A stretch of DNA of 64,000 bases from the NCBI RefSeq assembly GCF_000935025.1, contig NZ_CP010836.1, positions 1,240,001 through 1,304,000 on the forward strand, given 5' to 3'. The notes under the pieces are model-generated. The model was not told the origin of the DNA. It worked only from the letters and a program-made list of their open reading frames with translations, and searched no databases. The translations under genes were made by a program, and so were the position numbers. Positions 49,871 through 58,228 of this stretch are shown here, in pieces. Each line of letters opens with the position of its first letter. Positions within the stretch are counted from its first letter, which is position 1. Source of the stretch: Sphingomonas hengshuiensis. GTDB lineage: Bacteria > Pseudomonadota > Alphaproteobacteria > Sphingomonadales > Sphingomonadaceae.

Positions 49871-50857
49871 GTGCCGATGCACGCGCCTATCGCCACTGAA
49901 GAGATTGCAACGACCTCTGCCGAAAGCGATTCGGCGATCATGGCCGTGTTGTTCCGCAAGCCGGGCTTCCTGCTCGCGCGCATCGACCAGATCGCGACCG
50001 CGCTCTACGCCCGCCGTCAGCCGATGACGACGCTGGCGCAAAGCGAGTTGCTCCTGCTGCTGGGGCAGCACGGCGCCATGCCGCAAATCACGCTCGCCCG
50101 CGCCGCCGGGATGGACAAGTCGACCGTGGGGCTCGTGCTCGACAATCTCGAAGCGCGGGGATGGATCGCGCGGGCGACTTGCGCTGAGGATCGTCGCCGC
50201 GCCCAAGTGTCGCTGACTGCCGAGGGAACTGCCGCACTCGCCGGGATGGCCGCCGATTTCGCGGAGTTGCAGCGCGATTTGCTCGCGCCGCTCACGGCCG
50301 AAGATCGCGACCGGCTGCTCGACATCCTCGCCGGACTGAAGGCAAACCCGCGCAGCCCGGCGCCCCCGCTTGCGCAGCCCGCCGGCGCGCAGGATGCCCC
50401 CAGCTTCCTCTTCCGGCGCGCATTGCAGCATCTTCAGGCGGCGTTCGCTGCCCTGAGCCCTGATACCCGCGCGTCGCTGCGTCAGTTCGCGCTGCTCTAC
50501 GTGCTCAGCCGAAGGGACGCGATCACCCAGACCGGCTTCGCCCGGCTCTACGGCCTCGATCCATCGACCTGCGCGGTCATCCTCCGCGCGCTCGCTAAAC
50601 AGGGCTGGGTATCGGCGCATCGCTCCGCCGCCGATGGCCGCGAGCGGCTGTATCGCCTGACCGACGCGGGCCGCGATGCGCTCGCCGAACAACAAGTGCG
50701 CGCCGATCGATCGCAGCGCGCGGCGTTCCCGGACCTGGGCGGTGGCGATCTGCGGCTGTTGATTGGGCTGCTCCGGCGGATCGTCGCGGCGCATAGCCAC
50801 CATCTGCGATTCCCGGGGACGATACCTACAGACCTGGTCCGCAGACCCGCCCGGTGA
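49871..50857 (+). CDS. Tandem MarR fusion regulator
   Basis: About 328 residues (GTG 49871, or ATG 49877) containing two complete MarR winged-helix domains. Domain 1 is about residues 25-160: AQSELLLLLGQHGAMPQITL, MDKSTVGLVLDNLEARGWIA, then wing AEDRRRAQVSLTAEG. Domain 2 is about 180-300: LRQFALLYVLSRRDAITQTG, LDPSTCAVILRALAKQGWVS, then wing AADGRERLYRLTDAG. A Pro/Ala linker (PRSPAPPLAQPAGAQD) joins them. MarR proteins normally dimerise, so this is a single-chain pseudo-dimer. It follows the big operon and probably regulates it; the RTTGANNNNTCAAY site at 51047 lies just downstream, in the next promoter. Confidence 0.82.
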   Translation: MPMHAPIATEEIATTSAESDSAIMAVLFRKPGFLLARIDQIATALYARRQPMTTLAQSELLLLLGQHGAMPQITLARAAGMDKSTVGLVLDNLEARGWIARATCAEDRRRAQVSLTAEGTAALAGMAADFAELQRDLLAPLTAEDRDRLLDILAGLKANPRSPAPPLAQPAGAQDAPSFLFRRALQHLQAAFAALSPDTRASLRQFALLYVLSRRDAITQTGFARLYGLDPSTCAVILRALAKQGWVSAHRSAADGRERLYRLTDAGRDALAEQQVRADRSQRAAFPDLGGGDLRLLIGLLRRIVAAHSHHLRFPGTIPTDLVRRPAR

Positions 50858-50886
50858 TGCGGAGTGCCGCAAAAAGCAGAACAGAT

Positions 50887-50985
50887 TGTCATCTTGACGA
50901 AAGTCAGGATCCATTCGGTGCTCGCTCCGCGTTTTCTCTTCCAGCGGAGCGGCTGAATGGATCGCAGCCTGCGCTGGGATAACGG
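50887..50985. repeat. Palindromic intergenic repeat
   Basis: Nested inverted repeats: GATCCATTC (50908-50916) with GAATGGATC (50955-50963), and CGCTCCGC (50923-50930) with GCGGAGCG (50944-50951). Flanks read TTGACGAAAGTCAGGATCC, a sequence style I associate with dispersed repeats in alphaproteobacteria. Not related to the 841/4121 family. Confidence 0.6.
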
Positions 50986-51046
50986 GGTTCAAGTTCGCCC
51001 CGCTGCCATAAGCGATAGTCCGGTTGGTATCACCGAAAACCCGGAG

Positions 51047-51060
51047 ATTGACTCCTCAAC
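51047..51060. promoter_or_regulatory. RTTGANNNNTCAAY palindrome, site 4
   Basis: ATTGACTCCTCAAC, 70 nt before the start of the second oxygenase operon (ALDH at 51130). Completes the set with 37195, 40875 and 41102. Confidence 0.6.
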
Positions 51061-51129
51061 CCCGCAATATACAATGACGTCGGACGGTTTATCCAAAGAC
51101 CGCAAGACGCATTAGGAGGGATTCGCAGC

Positions 51130-52590
51130 ATGGCTGACAGCGACGCACGCCATCTGTCGGTGCGCAACCCGCGCACCGGGGCGATCGACTTCCAACTGGC
51201 CGTGACACCGCCCGCATCGGTGGCGGAAAAGGCGCGATGCCTGCGCGCGAACCAGCCCGGCTGGGCGGCGCTGGGCCTCGATGGACGGATCGCGGTGATG
51301 CGGCGCTGGCTCGGCGAAGTCGCCCGGCGCGCCGACGCCATCGCCGCTGCGGACGCCGAGGATACCGGCGGATGCCACACGTCGTATCTCCAGGGCTTCA
51401 TCACCATGGGCAATATCGGCGGATGGATCGAGGATGCCGCCGCCGCACTCGATCGCGCCGCGTTCGCCGGGCCGTCGCGCGCGATGCCGCAGGTCGAGGT
51501 GCGCACGCAACTGGTCGCCTATCCGCTGGTCGGGGTCATCAGCCCGTGGAACGCGCCGATGATGCTCGCGCTGCTTGATGCGGTGCCGGCGCTGTTCGCG
51601 GGATCGGCAGTGCTGCTCAAGCCGTCCGAAATCACCCCGCGCTTCATCGAACCCCTGTTCGAGAGCGTCCGCGCCGTGCCCGAACTCGCCGCCGTGTTCG
51701 ACACCGCGATGGGCGATGCCGAAACCGGGCAGGCGGTGATCGCCGCGAGCGATCTGGTCTGCTTCACCGGCAGCGTGCCGACGGGCCGCAAGATCGCCAT
51801 CGCCTGTGCCGAGCGCCTCATTCCCTGTTTCCTCGAACTCGGAGGCAAGGACCCGGCGATCGTGACCGCAGCCGCCGACCTCGAACGCGCAGCGACCGCG
51901 GTGCTGCGCGGCGCGGTCCACGCCACGGGACAGGTCTGCTTCTCGATCGAGCGCGTCTATGTCGACCACAGCATCCATGACGCCTTTGTCGCGCGGCTGG
52001 TGGAGAAGGCGGGGGAGGTGCGGCTCAACGCCGACGATCCGCGCGCCGGCCATCTCCACCCCTTCACCTTCGCCCCACAGGCGGCGATCGTCGCCGCGCA
52101 TCTGGCCGATGCGGTCGCAAAGGGCGCGACGATCCTGACCGGCGGCGACGTCGAGGAGATTGGCGGCGGGCTCTATATGCGGCCGACGATCGTCACCGGG
52201 GTAACCCACGATATGCGCCTGATGCGCGAAGAGACGTTCGGCCCGATCGTGCCGGTCATGGCCTATCAGGAGATCGACCAGGCCGTCGCGCTGGCGAACG
52301 ACACCGATTTCGGCCTGACCGCTTCGGTGATCGCGGGCAGCGCGGAGGAGGCGATGGCGATCGGCGAGCGCGTCAACGCCGGTTCGGTGTTCCTCCAGGA
52401 TACATTCCTCACCTTCGCGAAGAACCGCACTATCGGCACCAACAGCTTCGGTTTTTCGGGGCTGGGCGGGTCGCGCACCGGCCCCGAATCGATCCTGCGC
52501 TTCGTCCGGCGAAAGGCGCTGCTGACGCAGCACGGCCCGGTCGCCGACATTCGCAACGACCATCATCTGGGCAAGCCCGGCGCGCATTGA
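51130..52590 (+). CDS. Aldehyde dehydrogenase, island copy 3
   Basis: 486 residues. GVISPWNAPMMLALLDAVPA (the usual Phe after Asn is replaced by Ala), CFTGSVPTGRKIAIAC, FLELGGKDPAIVTAAADLER (Glu) and HATGQVCFSIERVYV (Cys). The N-terminal part is divergent from the other copies. First gene of the operon ALDH-NTF2-ADH-hydrolase-oxygenase. It probably oxidises an aromatic aldehyde, perhaps a product of the stilbene cleavage at the end of the operon. Confidence 0.9.
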   Translation: MADSDARHLSVRNPRTGAIDFQLAVTPPASVAEKARCLRANQPGWAALGLDGRIAVMRRWLGEVARRADAIAAADAEDTGGCHTSYLQGFITMGNIGGWIEDAAAALDRAAFAGPSRAMPQVEVRTQLVAYPLVGVISPWNAPMMLALLDAVPALFAGSAVLLKPSEITPRFIEPLFESVRAVPELAAVFDTAMGDAETGQAVIAASDLVCFTGSVPTGRKIAIACAERLIPCFLELGGKDPAIVTAAADLERAATAVLRGAVHATGQVCFSIERVYVDHSIHDAFVARLVEKAGEVRLNADDPRAGHLHPFTFAPQAAIVAAHLADAVAKGATILTGGDVEEIGGGLYMRPTIVTGVTHDMRLMREETFGPIVPVMAYQEIDQAVALANDTDFGLTASVIAGSAEEAMAIGERVNAGSVFLQDTFLTFAKNRTIGTNSFGFSGLGGSRTGPESILRFVRRKALLTQHGPVADIRNDHHLGKPGAH

Positions 52591-52618
52591 GCGTCGGCGG
52601 CCCCTGACGGAGACGATT

Positions 52619-53128
52619 ATGGCCTGGCAATTGACCGCACTCGACCGACTGGAAATCCAGGAGACCTATTCGCGCTACGCCTGGGGCATCGACCTTGCCG
52701 ATGAGGCGATGGTGCTGTCGGCCTTCACCCAGGACGGCTGGTTCGACCATCTGTGGCAGGGGCGCGTGCAGGGGCACGAGGCCATCATAGCCAACCTCCG
52801 CTCGCTTTGGAACGACCGCCAGCATTGGTGGTACGGGCGCCAGCATCTGATGAACACGCTCATCATGGAGCCGCGCGAGGAGGAAGGCGAAGTCGATGTT
52901 CGCTGCTTCTTCCAGATCATCCAGTATAATGTCGATTATAACAACAACTTCGTCTTCGGCATCGGCACCCGCCGCGATCACGTCACCAAGAAGGAAGGCG
53001 TGTGGCGCTTCCAGTCCCTGTGGGTCAACGCCTGGACCGCCGCCGATCAGGTGCCGTGGCAGGGCGAGATGGTGATGAAGGTCAAGCCGCGAAACAATCC
53101 CGCGCCGTATAACGAGAAGCTGGCATGA
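52619..53128 (+). CDS. NTF2/SnoaL-like protein, LdpA-like candidate
   Basis: 169 residues. RLEIQETYSRYAWGIDLADE, GHEAIIANLRSLWNDRQHWW and VWRFQSLWVNAWTAADQVPW indicate a SnoaL_4/NTF2-like protein, longer than the one at 47930 and not closely related to it. In sphingomonads the NTF2-like enzyme LdpA removes formaldehyde from 1,2-diarylpropane-1,3-diols to give lignostilbenes; position in an operon ending with a stilbene-type dioxygenase makes that a reasonable guess, not a demonstration. ATGA overlap with the alcohol dehydrogenase gene. Confidence 0.75.
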   Translation: MAWQLTALDRLEIQETYSRYAWGIDLADEAMVLSAFTQDGWFDHLWQGRVQGHEAIIANLRSLWNDRQHWWYGRQHLMNTLIMEPREEEGEVDVRCFFQIIQYNVDYNNNFVFGIGTRRDHVTKKEGVWRFQSLWVNAWTAADQVPWQGEMVMKVKPRNNPAPYNEKLA

Positions 53129-54219
53129 GGATTTCGGCAGCCGTCAGCCGGCCCGGCACCCCCGCACCGACGATCGAGGACGTCGAACTCGCAGAGCCGC
53201 GCGCAGGCGAGATGCGCGTCCGGATCGTCGCAGTGGGTGTGTGCCACACCGATGTCCACGAACATCCCGGTCGCCTCGCGCCGCACCCGATCGTGCTGGG
53301 CCACGAAGGCGCGGGCGTGGTCGAGGCATTGGGGGAGGGCGTGCGCGGCTTTGCGGTCGGCGACCCTGTCGTGTTGAGCGGCACGTCGTGTGGCGAATGC
53401 CCGTCGTGCCTGAACAACCGGCCCACCTATTGCGATCTGGCGATGCCGCTGACCTTTGGCGGCAAACGGCTGGACGGGTCCACGTCGCTGTCGGCGAAGG
53501 GCGAGCCGCTGCATTCGCACTTCTTCGGCCAATCGTCGTTCGCAAGCCACGCGATCGTGCCCGAGCGCACCGCGATAAAGGTCCCCAGCGACGTGCCGCT
53601 CGAACTGCTCGGGCCGCTCGCCTGCGGGGTGATCACCGGCGCCGGTTCGGTGATCGAGGCGCTGCGGGTGGGGTTTGGCGACAGCATCGCCATCTTCGGC
53701 GTCGGCGGGGTCGGGCTTTCCGCGGTGATGGCGGCGCGGCTGGTAGGGGCGGAGCGGATCATCGCAGTCGATCGCGAAGCATCGCGGCTCGATCTCGCGC
53801 GCGAACTCGGCGCGACCGATACGCTGCTCGCGGGGGAGGATGTGGTGGCACAGGTCCGCGCGATCACCGGGCGCGGGGTGCGCTACTCGCTCAACACCAC
53901 CAACGCGCCGTCGGTGCACAGCCAGGCGCTCGACTGCCTGGCGATGAACGGCACCGCCGCGTTCGTATCGGCGCCGATGGGGCAATGGGCGCCCGCGATG
54001 TTCCCGATGCTGGCGGGCGGGCGGCAATTGCGCGGCATATTGGGCGGCGACGCCAACCCGCGCATCTTCCTGCCCCGGCTGATCGAATATTGGCGGCAGG
54101 GGCGCTTTCCGTTCGAGCGCATGATCCAGACCTATCGCTTCGACGAGATCGCCCGCGCGTTCGACGATGTCGAGCATGGCCGCACGATCAAGCCCGTCCT
54201 GCTGGTGAGCGAAGCATGA
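53125..54219 (+). CDS. Zinc-dependent alcohol dehydrogenase, aryl-alcohol type
   Basis: 364 residues of the MDR family. Catalytic Zn ligands: Cys in VGVCHTDVHEHPG and the following LGHEGAGVVEALGEG; structural Zn site CGECPSCLNNRPTYC complete; NAD-binding AIFGVGGVGLSAVMAARLVG. The pattern is that of benzyl/aryl-alcohol dehydrogenases. Coupled by overlapping codons to both neighbours. Interconverts a side-chain alcohol and aldehyde in the pathway. Confidence 0.92.
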   Translation: MRISAAVSRPGTPAPTIEDVELAEPRAGEMRVRIVAVGVCHTDVHEHPGRLAPHPIVLGHEGAGVVEALGEGVRGFAVGDPVVLSGTSCGECPSCLNNRPTYCDLAMPLTFGGKRLDGSTSLSAKGEPLHSHFFGQSSFASHAIVPERTAIKVPSDVPLELLGPLACGVITGAGSVIEALRVGFGDSIAIFGVGGVGLSAVMAARLVGAERIIAVDREASRLDLARELGATDTLLAGEDVVAQVRAITGRGVRYSLNTTNAPSVHSQALDCLAMNGTAAFVSAPMGQWAPAMFPMLAGGRQLRGILGGDANPRIFLPRLIEYWRQGRFPFERMIQTYRFDEIARAFDDVEHGRTIKPVLLVSEA

Positions 54220-55094
54220 GCCCCGATTTGCGAGAGCGCATCGCGGCGCTGGGCACCGAACTGAGCCTGCCGATGATGCAGGCGACGCAGGCGCTGTTCG
54301 CCGAACGCCATGGCGGGTTCGATCCCGCAGTCGAGGTGACGCAGGACGTCGCCTATGGCGCGCACCCGCGCCACCGGATCGACCTGTTCCGCCGACCCGG
54401 TGCCGATCGGGCGCCGATCCTGCTCTATGTCCATGGCGGCGGGTTCGTGCAGGGGGACAAGCGTTCGCCGCTCGGGCTGCCCTTTTACCAGAATGTCGGC
54501 GATTTCGCCGCGCGCCACGGCCTGCTCGGCGTGACGATGACGTACCGGCTGGCGCCCGACGCGCGCTGGCCCGCCGGGCCGGAGGATGTGGCGGCGGCAA
54601 TCGCCTGGCTGCGCGAGAACTCGGCGGAATATGGCGGCGATCCCGATCGCCTCTTCCTCGCCGGGTCCTCGGCGGGGGCGGTGCATGTCGCCAGCTATGT
54701 CGCGCATTCGCGCTTCCATGTCGCGCCGGGCGGCGGGGTTGCCGGGGCGATCCTTTTGTCGTGCGTGTTCGATTGCGCAAGCGCGGACGCCAATGCGTTT
54801 CACCGGGCCTATTATGGCGACGATCCTGCCGCCTATGCCGAAGCGTCGACCCGCGCCGGGCTGATCGCGAGTGCAGTGCCGCTGCTCGCCACGGTGGCGG
54901 AGTTCGACGTCGCCGACTTCCAGCACCAGGCCGCGCAGTTCGTCGCCGAGTGGCACGCGGCGAAGGGCAGCTTCGCGCCGATGCTGCGGCTTGCCGGCCA
55001 CAATCATCTGTCGCCCGCGCTGTCGCTGGGATCGAGCGAAGACGCAGTCGGGCGCGCGCTGCTGGACTTTATCGCCGCGCATGCGCGGACCTGA
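54216..55094 (+). CDS. Alpha/beta hydrolase, HSL-like esterase
   Basis: 292 residues. Oxyanion motif YVHGGGFVQGDKRSPLG, nucleophile elbow LAGSSAGAVHVASY (Ser in GSSAG), acid region LATVAEFDVADF, and His in AGHNHLSPALS. Resembles hormone-sensitive-lipase/kynurenine-formamidase-like esterases. ATG overlaps the alcohol dehydrogenase stop. It may remove an ester or acyl group from the aromatic substrate; no signal peptide. Confidence 0.88.
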   Translation: MSPDLRERIAALGTELSLPMMQATQALFAERHGGFDPAVEVTQDVAYGAHPRHRIDLFRRPGADRAPILLYVHGGGFVQGDKRSPLGLPFYQNVGDFAARHGLLGVTMTYRLAPDARWPAGPEDVAAAIAWLRENSAEYGGDPDRLFLAGSSAGAVHVASYVAHSRFHVAPGGGVAGAILLSCVFDCASADANAFHRAYYGDDPAAYAEASTRAGLIASAVPLLATVAEFDVADFQHQAAQFVAEWHAAKGSFAPMLRLAGHNHLSPALSLGSSEDAVGRALLDFIAAHART

Positions 55095-55104
55095 GGAGAG
55101 AGAC

Positions 55105-56559
55105 ATGGAACCGCTGCGCTTTCCGGAAAACGAGCTGTTCAAGGGCTGGGGCGAGCCGATGCGCACCGAGAGCGCGATCGAGGGGCTCGAGATCGTGCAG
55201 GGGGCCATCCCCGAGGGGCTGGAGGGCACGCTGTATCGCAACGGCGCCGACTGGCAATATCCGTCGAAGCGCAATGACGACATCTTCATCGATGGCGAGG
55301 GCATGATGCACATGTTCCGCTTCGAACAGGGGCATGTCAGCTATCGCAGCCGCTGGGTGCACACCGAACGCTATAAGCTCCAGCAGCGCGCGAAGCGCCA
55401 GCTTTTCGGCCGCTATCGCAATCGCTATACCAACGATCCTGCTGCGGGTGACACGCATATGGGCACCGCGAACACCACCGCGATGTTCCATGCCGGGCAC
55501 CTTTATGCGCTCAAGGAGGATGACCATCCTTACGAGGTGAACCCCGACACGTTGGAGACGATCGGCCGCACCGACCTGAACGGCCAGATCAGCGCGACCA
55601 GCTTCACCGCGCATCCCAAGGTCGATCCGATCACCAACGAGCTGCTCGCCTTCTCGTACCAGGCACGCGGCGACGGATCGAAGGACATCGTGTTCTATCT
55701 GTTCGACGAGACCGGCGCGAAGAAGAACGAAATCTGGTTCGAGATGCCCTATGCCGCGTGCGTCCATGATTTCGCGATCACCGACGAATGGATCGTCTTC
55801 CCGTTCTTCCCGCTGATCCACGACGATGCCCATGCGCGCGAAGGCGGCACTTTCTATCGCTGGTATCCCGATCAGGAGACGCATGTCGCGCTGGTGCCGC
55901 GCTATGGCACCGCCGCCGACATCCGCTGGTTCAAGGGGCCGGCGACGAGCGCAGGCCATATGCTAAACGCGCATCGCGAGGGGAGCCGGGTATTCCTCGA
56001 TGTCGTGCTGTACGAGGGCAATTGCTTCCCCTTCTTTCCCACTCCGACGGGTGAGCATGTGCCGGGGGTGCCGCCGTTCCTCACGCGGCTGACGCTCGAC
56101 CTGGAGCGCAACGACGGCGGCTTCGACAAGCAGCGGTTGCTCAACACCCCGTGCGAGATGCCGCGTACCGACGATCGCTATCAGGGGCGCACCTATCGCC
56201 ACGGCTATGTGATCGCCGCGCGGTCGCAGGACGGGTCGAGCGCGACGGGGCATCTCGACCTCGCAACCGGCGCATTCGAAACCTGGTCGCCGGGGCCGGG
56301 CGACAGCGTGCAGGAATGCCAGTTCGTGCCGCGCAGCCCCGACAGCGCCGAGGGCGATGGCTGGCTGCTCGTGCCGGTCGCGCGCGTCGCGCAGGGGCGC
56401 AGCGATCTCGTGGTGCTCGACGCGCTAAATCTGGCGGCGGGGCCGGTCGCGACGATCAAGCTGCCGGTGCGGGTGCGATCGACCTTCCATGGCTGCTGGG
56501 TGCCGGCAGAGGCGCAGCGGACGGGCCGCTATGACTATGCGCTGCACGCCGGGACCTAG
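55105..56559 (+). CDS. Carotenoid-oxygenase-family dioxygenase, lignostilbene-like copy 2
   Basis: 484 residues. Iron ligands in FTAHPKVD, CVHDFAITDE, SAGHMLNAH and FHGCWVP. Aligned with the enzyme at 31088, Tyr104 (FGRYRNRYT) and Lys137 (YALKEDDHP) match Tyr101 and Lys134 of lignostilbene dioxygenases, but Phe59 is replaced by Ile62. It therefore probably cleaves a phenolic stilbene-like double bond with altered pocket shape. It lies last in the ALDH-NTF2-ADH-hydrolase operon with GAGGAGAG before the start, and is followed by a 12-bp hairpin. Confidence 0.85.
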   Translation: MEPLRFPENELFKGWGEPMRTESAIEGLEIVQGAIPEGLEGTLYRNGADWQYPSKRNDDIFIDGEGMMHMFRFEQGHVSYRSRWVHTERYKLQQRAKRQLFGRYRNRYTNDPAAGDTHMGTANTTAMFHAGHLYALKEDDHPYEVNPDTLETIGRTDLNGQISATSFTAHPKVDPITNELLAFSYQARGDGSKDIVFYLFDETGAKKNEIWFEMPYAACVHDFAITDEWIVFPFFPLIHDDAHAREGGTFYRWYPDQETHVALVPRYGTAADIRWFKGPATSAGHMLNAHREGSRVFLDVVLYEGNCFPFFPTPTGEHVPGVPPFLTRLTLDLERNDGGFDKQRLLNTPCEMPRTDDRYQGRTYRHGYVIAARSQDGSSATGHLDLATGAFETWSPGPGDSVQECQFVPRSPDSAEGDGWLLVPVARVAQGRSDLVVLDALNLAAGPVATIKLPVRVRSTFHGCWVPAEAQRTGRYDYALHAGT

Positions 56560-56567
56560 GGCGGGCT

Positions 56568-56601
56568 CCGCGCCGGGCCCCGCAATGGAGGCCCGGCGCG
56601 G
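56568..56601. terminator. Bidirectional hairpin between convergent genes
   Basis: CCGCGCCGGGCC (56568-56579) pairs perfectly with GGCCCGGCGCGG (56590-56601), 10-nt loop, between the oxygenase stop (56559) and the ALDH stop on the other strand (56613). No T-tract, but the position and strength suggest shared termination. Confidence 0.65.
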
Positions 56602-56612
56602 CGAAGACTAAG

Positions 56613-58028
56613 TCAGGCGTCTTCCAGCGCCACGGCGTTGATGATGTGCGCCTGGGTATATTCGTGGAGCCCGGCCTCGCCGAGTTCGCCGCCCAGGCCC
56701 GATTGCTTGGCGCCGCGGAACGGGATCGTCGCGTCGATCGCGAGCACCTGGTTGACCCAGACCGTGCCGGTGTCGATCCGCCGCGCGACATCGGTGGCGC
56801 GCGCCAGGTCCTTGCCCCACACTGACCCGCCCAACCCATAGTCGGACGCGTTCGCGCGCGCGATGACGTCGTCGATGTCCTGATAGGAGAGCACCGGCAG
56901 CACCGGCCCGAACTGCTCTTCGCGCACCAGCGGCGCTTCGTCGTCGAGGTCGCGGACGATCGTGGGCGGGATGAAGTAGCCGGGCCGGTCGAGTGCCTCG
57001 CCGCCGGAGAGGATGGTGCCGCGCTCGCGGGCATCGTCGAGCAGCGCCTTGACCTTGTCGAACTGCATCTTGTTCTGGATCGGGCCGATCGTCGTGCCCT
57101 GCCTTGCGCCGTCATCGACGATCGCCGCCTTGGCGAGCGTGGCCAGTTCGTCGCAAAAATCGTCGTACAGTGCCGCGGGGACATAGGCACGCTTGATCGC
57201 GACGCAGATCTGGCCGGCATTGGCCATCGCGCCGCCATAGACCTTGCGCGCAACCTGGCGCGGATCGACGTCGTCGAGGACGATCGCGGCGTCGTTGCCG
57301 CCAAGCTCGAGCGTGACGCGCTTCACCCCGTCCGCCGCCGTCGCCATCACCTTCTTGCCGGTCGCAGTCGATCCGGTGAACGCGACCTTGGCGACATCGG
57401 GGTGCCCCGCCAGCTTTGCGCCCAGCTCGTTCTGGTCGCAGATCGTGTTGACTACGCCGGCGGGAAGCACCTCGGCGCAAATCTCGCCGAACAACAGGGT
57501 CGTGAGCGGCGTCGTAGGCGCCGGCTTGAGCACCATCGTGTTGCCCGTGACCAGCGCCGGCCCAAGCTTGTTCATCACCAGGATCACCGGGAAGTTCCAG
57601 GGCGTGATCGCCGCCACGACGCCCAGCGGGGTGCGATGTTCGGTCACCACATTGCCGCCGGCCTCGCGCAGCGTGCGGGGCGCGATCCGCATCGCGGCGA
57701 AGGCGCGTAGCGTGAACACGGAGCCCATGATCTCATACATCGCCTGATCGAGCGGCTTGCCCTGTTCGCTCGTGAGCAGGCTGGCGAACTCCGCCGCACG
57801 CGCCTCGAGCCGATCGGCCAGCGTCGCAACCAGCGCGGCGCGCTGATCGATCGGTGTCGCGGCCCAGCCCGGAAACGCGCGCTTCGCCGCGGCGACCGCT
57901 GCATCGAGCATCGATTCGTCGGCCTTGGGACAGCGTGCAAAGGGTTCGGCAGTGGCCGGATTGAGTACGTCGAAGCTGCTCGACCCGTCGAGCAATTGTC
58001 CGTCGATCAGCATCCTGAAAGCGTGCAT
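56613..58028 (-). CDS. Aldehyde dehydrogenase, island copy 4
   Basis: 471 residues. AITPWNFPVILVMNKLGPAL, AFTGSTATGKKVMATA, LELGGNDAAIVLDDVD (Glu) and MANAGQICVAIKRAYV (Cys) are intact. The start at 58028 follows AGGAG; the frame continues to 58127 through the operator region and that part is rejected. It stands alone on the minus strand behind the 43-nt inverted repeat at 58097, which shares a motif with the promoter of the first lignostilbene dioxygenase. So it is probably co-induced with that enzyme and oxidises one of its aldehyde products. Confidence 0.92.
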   Translation of the reverse strand: MHAFRMLIDGQLLDGSSSFDVLNPATAEPFARCPKADESMLDAAVAAAKRAFPGWAATPIDQRAALVATLADRLEARAAEFASLLTSEQGKPLDQAMYEIMGSVFTLRAFAAMRIAPRTLREAGGNVVTEHRTPLGVVAAITPWNFPVILVMNKLGPALVTGNTMVLKPAPTTPLTTLLFGEICAEVLPAGVVNTICDQNELGAKLAGHPDVAKVAFTGSTATGKKVMATAADGVKRVTLELGGNDAAIVLDDVDPRQVARKVYGGAMANAGQICVAIKRAYVPAALYDDFCDELATLAKAAIVDDGARQGTTIGPIQNKMQFDKVKALLDDARERGTILSGGEALDRPGYFIPPTIVRDLDDEAPLVREEQFGPVLPVLSYQDIDDVIARANASDYGLGGSVWGKDLARATDVARRIDTGTVWVNQVLAIDATIPFRGAKQSGLGGELGEAGLHEYTQAHIINAVALEDA

Positions 58029-58096
58029 ATCTGGTTTCCTCTCCTGTCCCGCCAGGCGACCTTTGGCCGCGCGCAGGCGTCTCCGACGATACATAG

Positions 58097-58139
58097 TCGC
58101 TTGCCGAATTGTTTGCCAAGGATACAATTCGGCAAGCGA
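58097..58139. promoter_or_regulatory. Perfect 15-bp inverted repeat operator upstream of ALDH
   Basis: TCGCTTGCCGAATTG (58097-58111) and CAATTCGGCAAGCGA (58125-58139) are exact reverse complements around a 13-nt centre. The segment from 58106, GAATTGTTTGCC then AAGGATACA, matches the candidate operator at 31034. It lies 69 nt upstream of the ALDH start and 90 nt beyond the lysR 3' end. Confidence 0.7.
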
Positions 58140-58228
58140 TTGCCGCGGGGGGACAGCGATCGCAGCCGACGCCCAAATGCCGGCGCAGGCGGGCGAACCG
58201 CTTTCGTCCGCAATCCGGGAACGATGCG

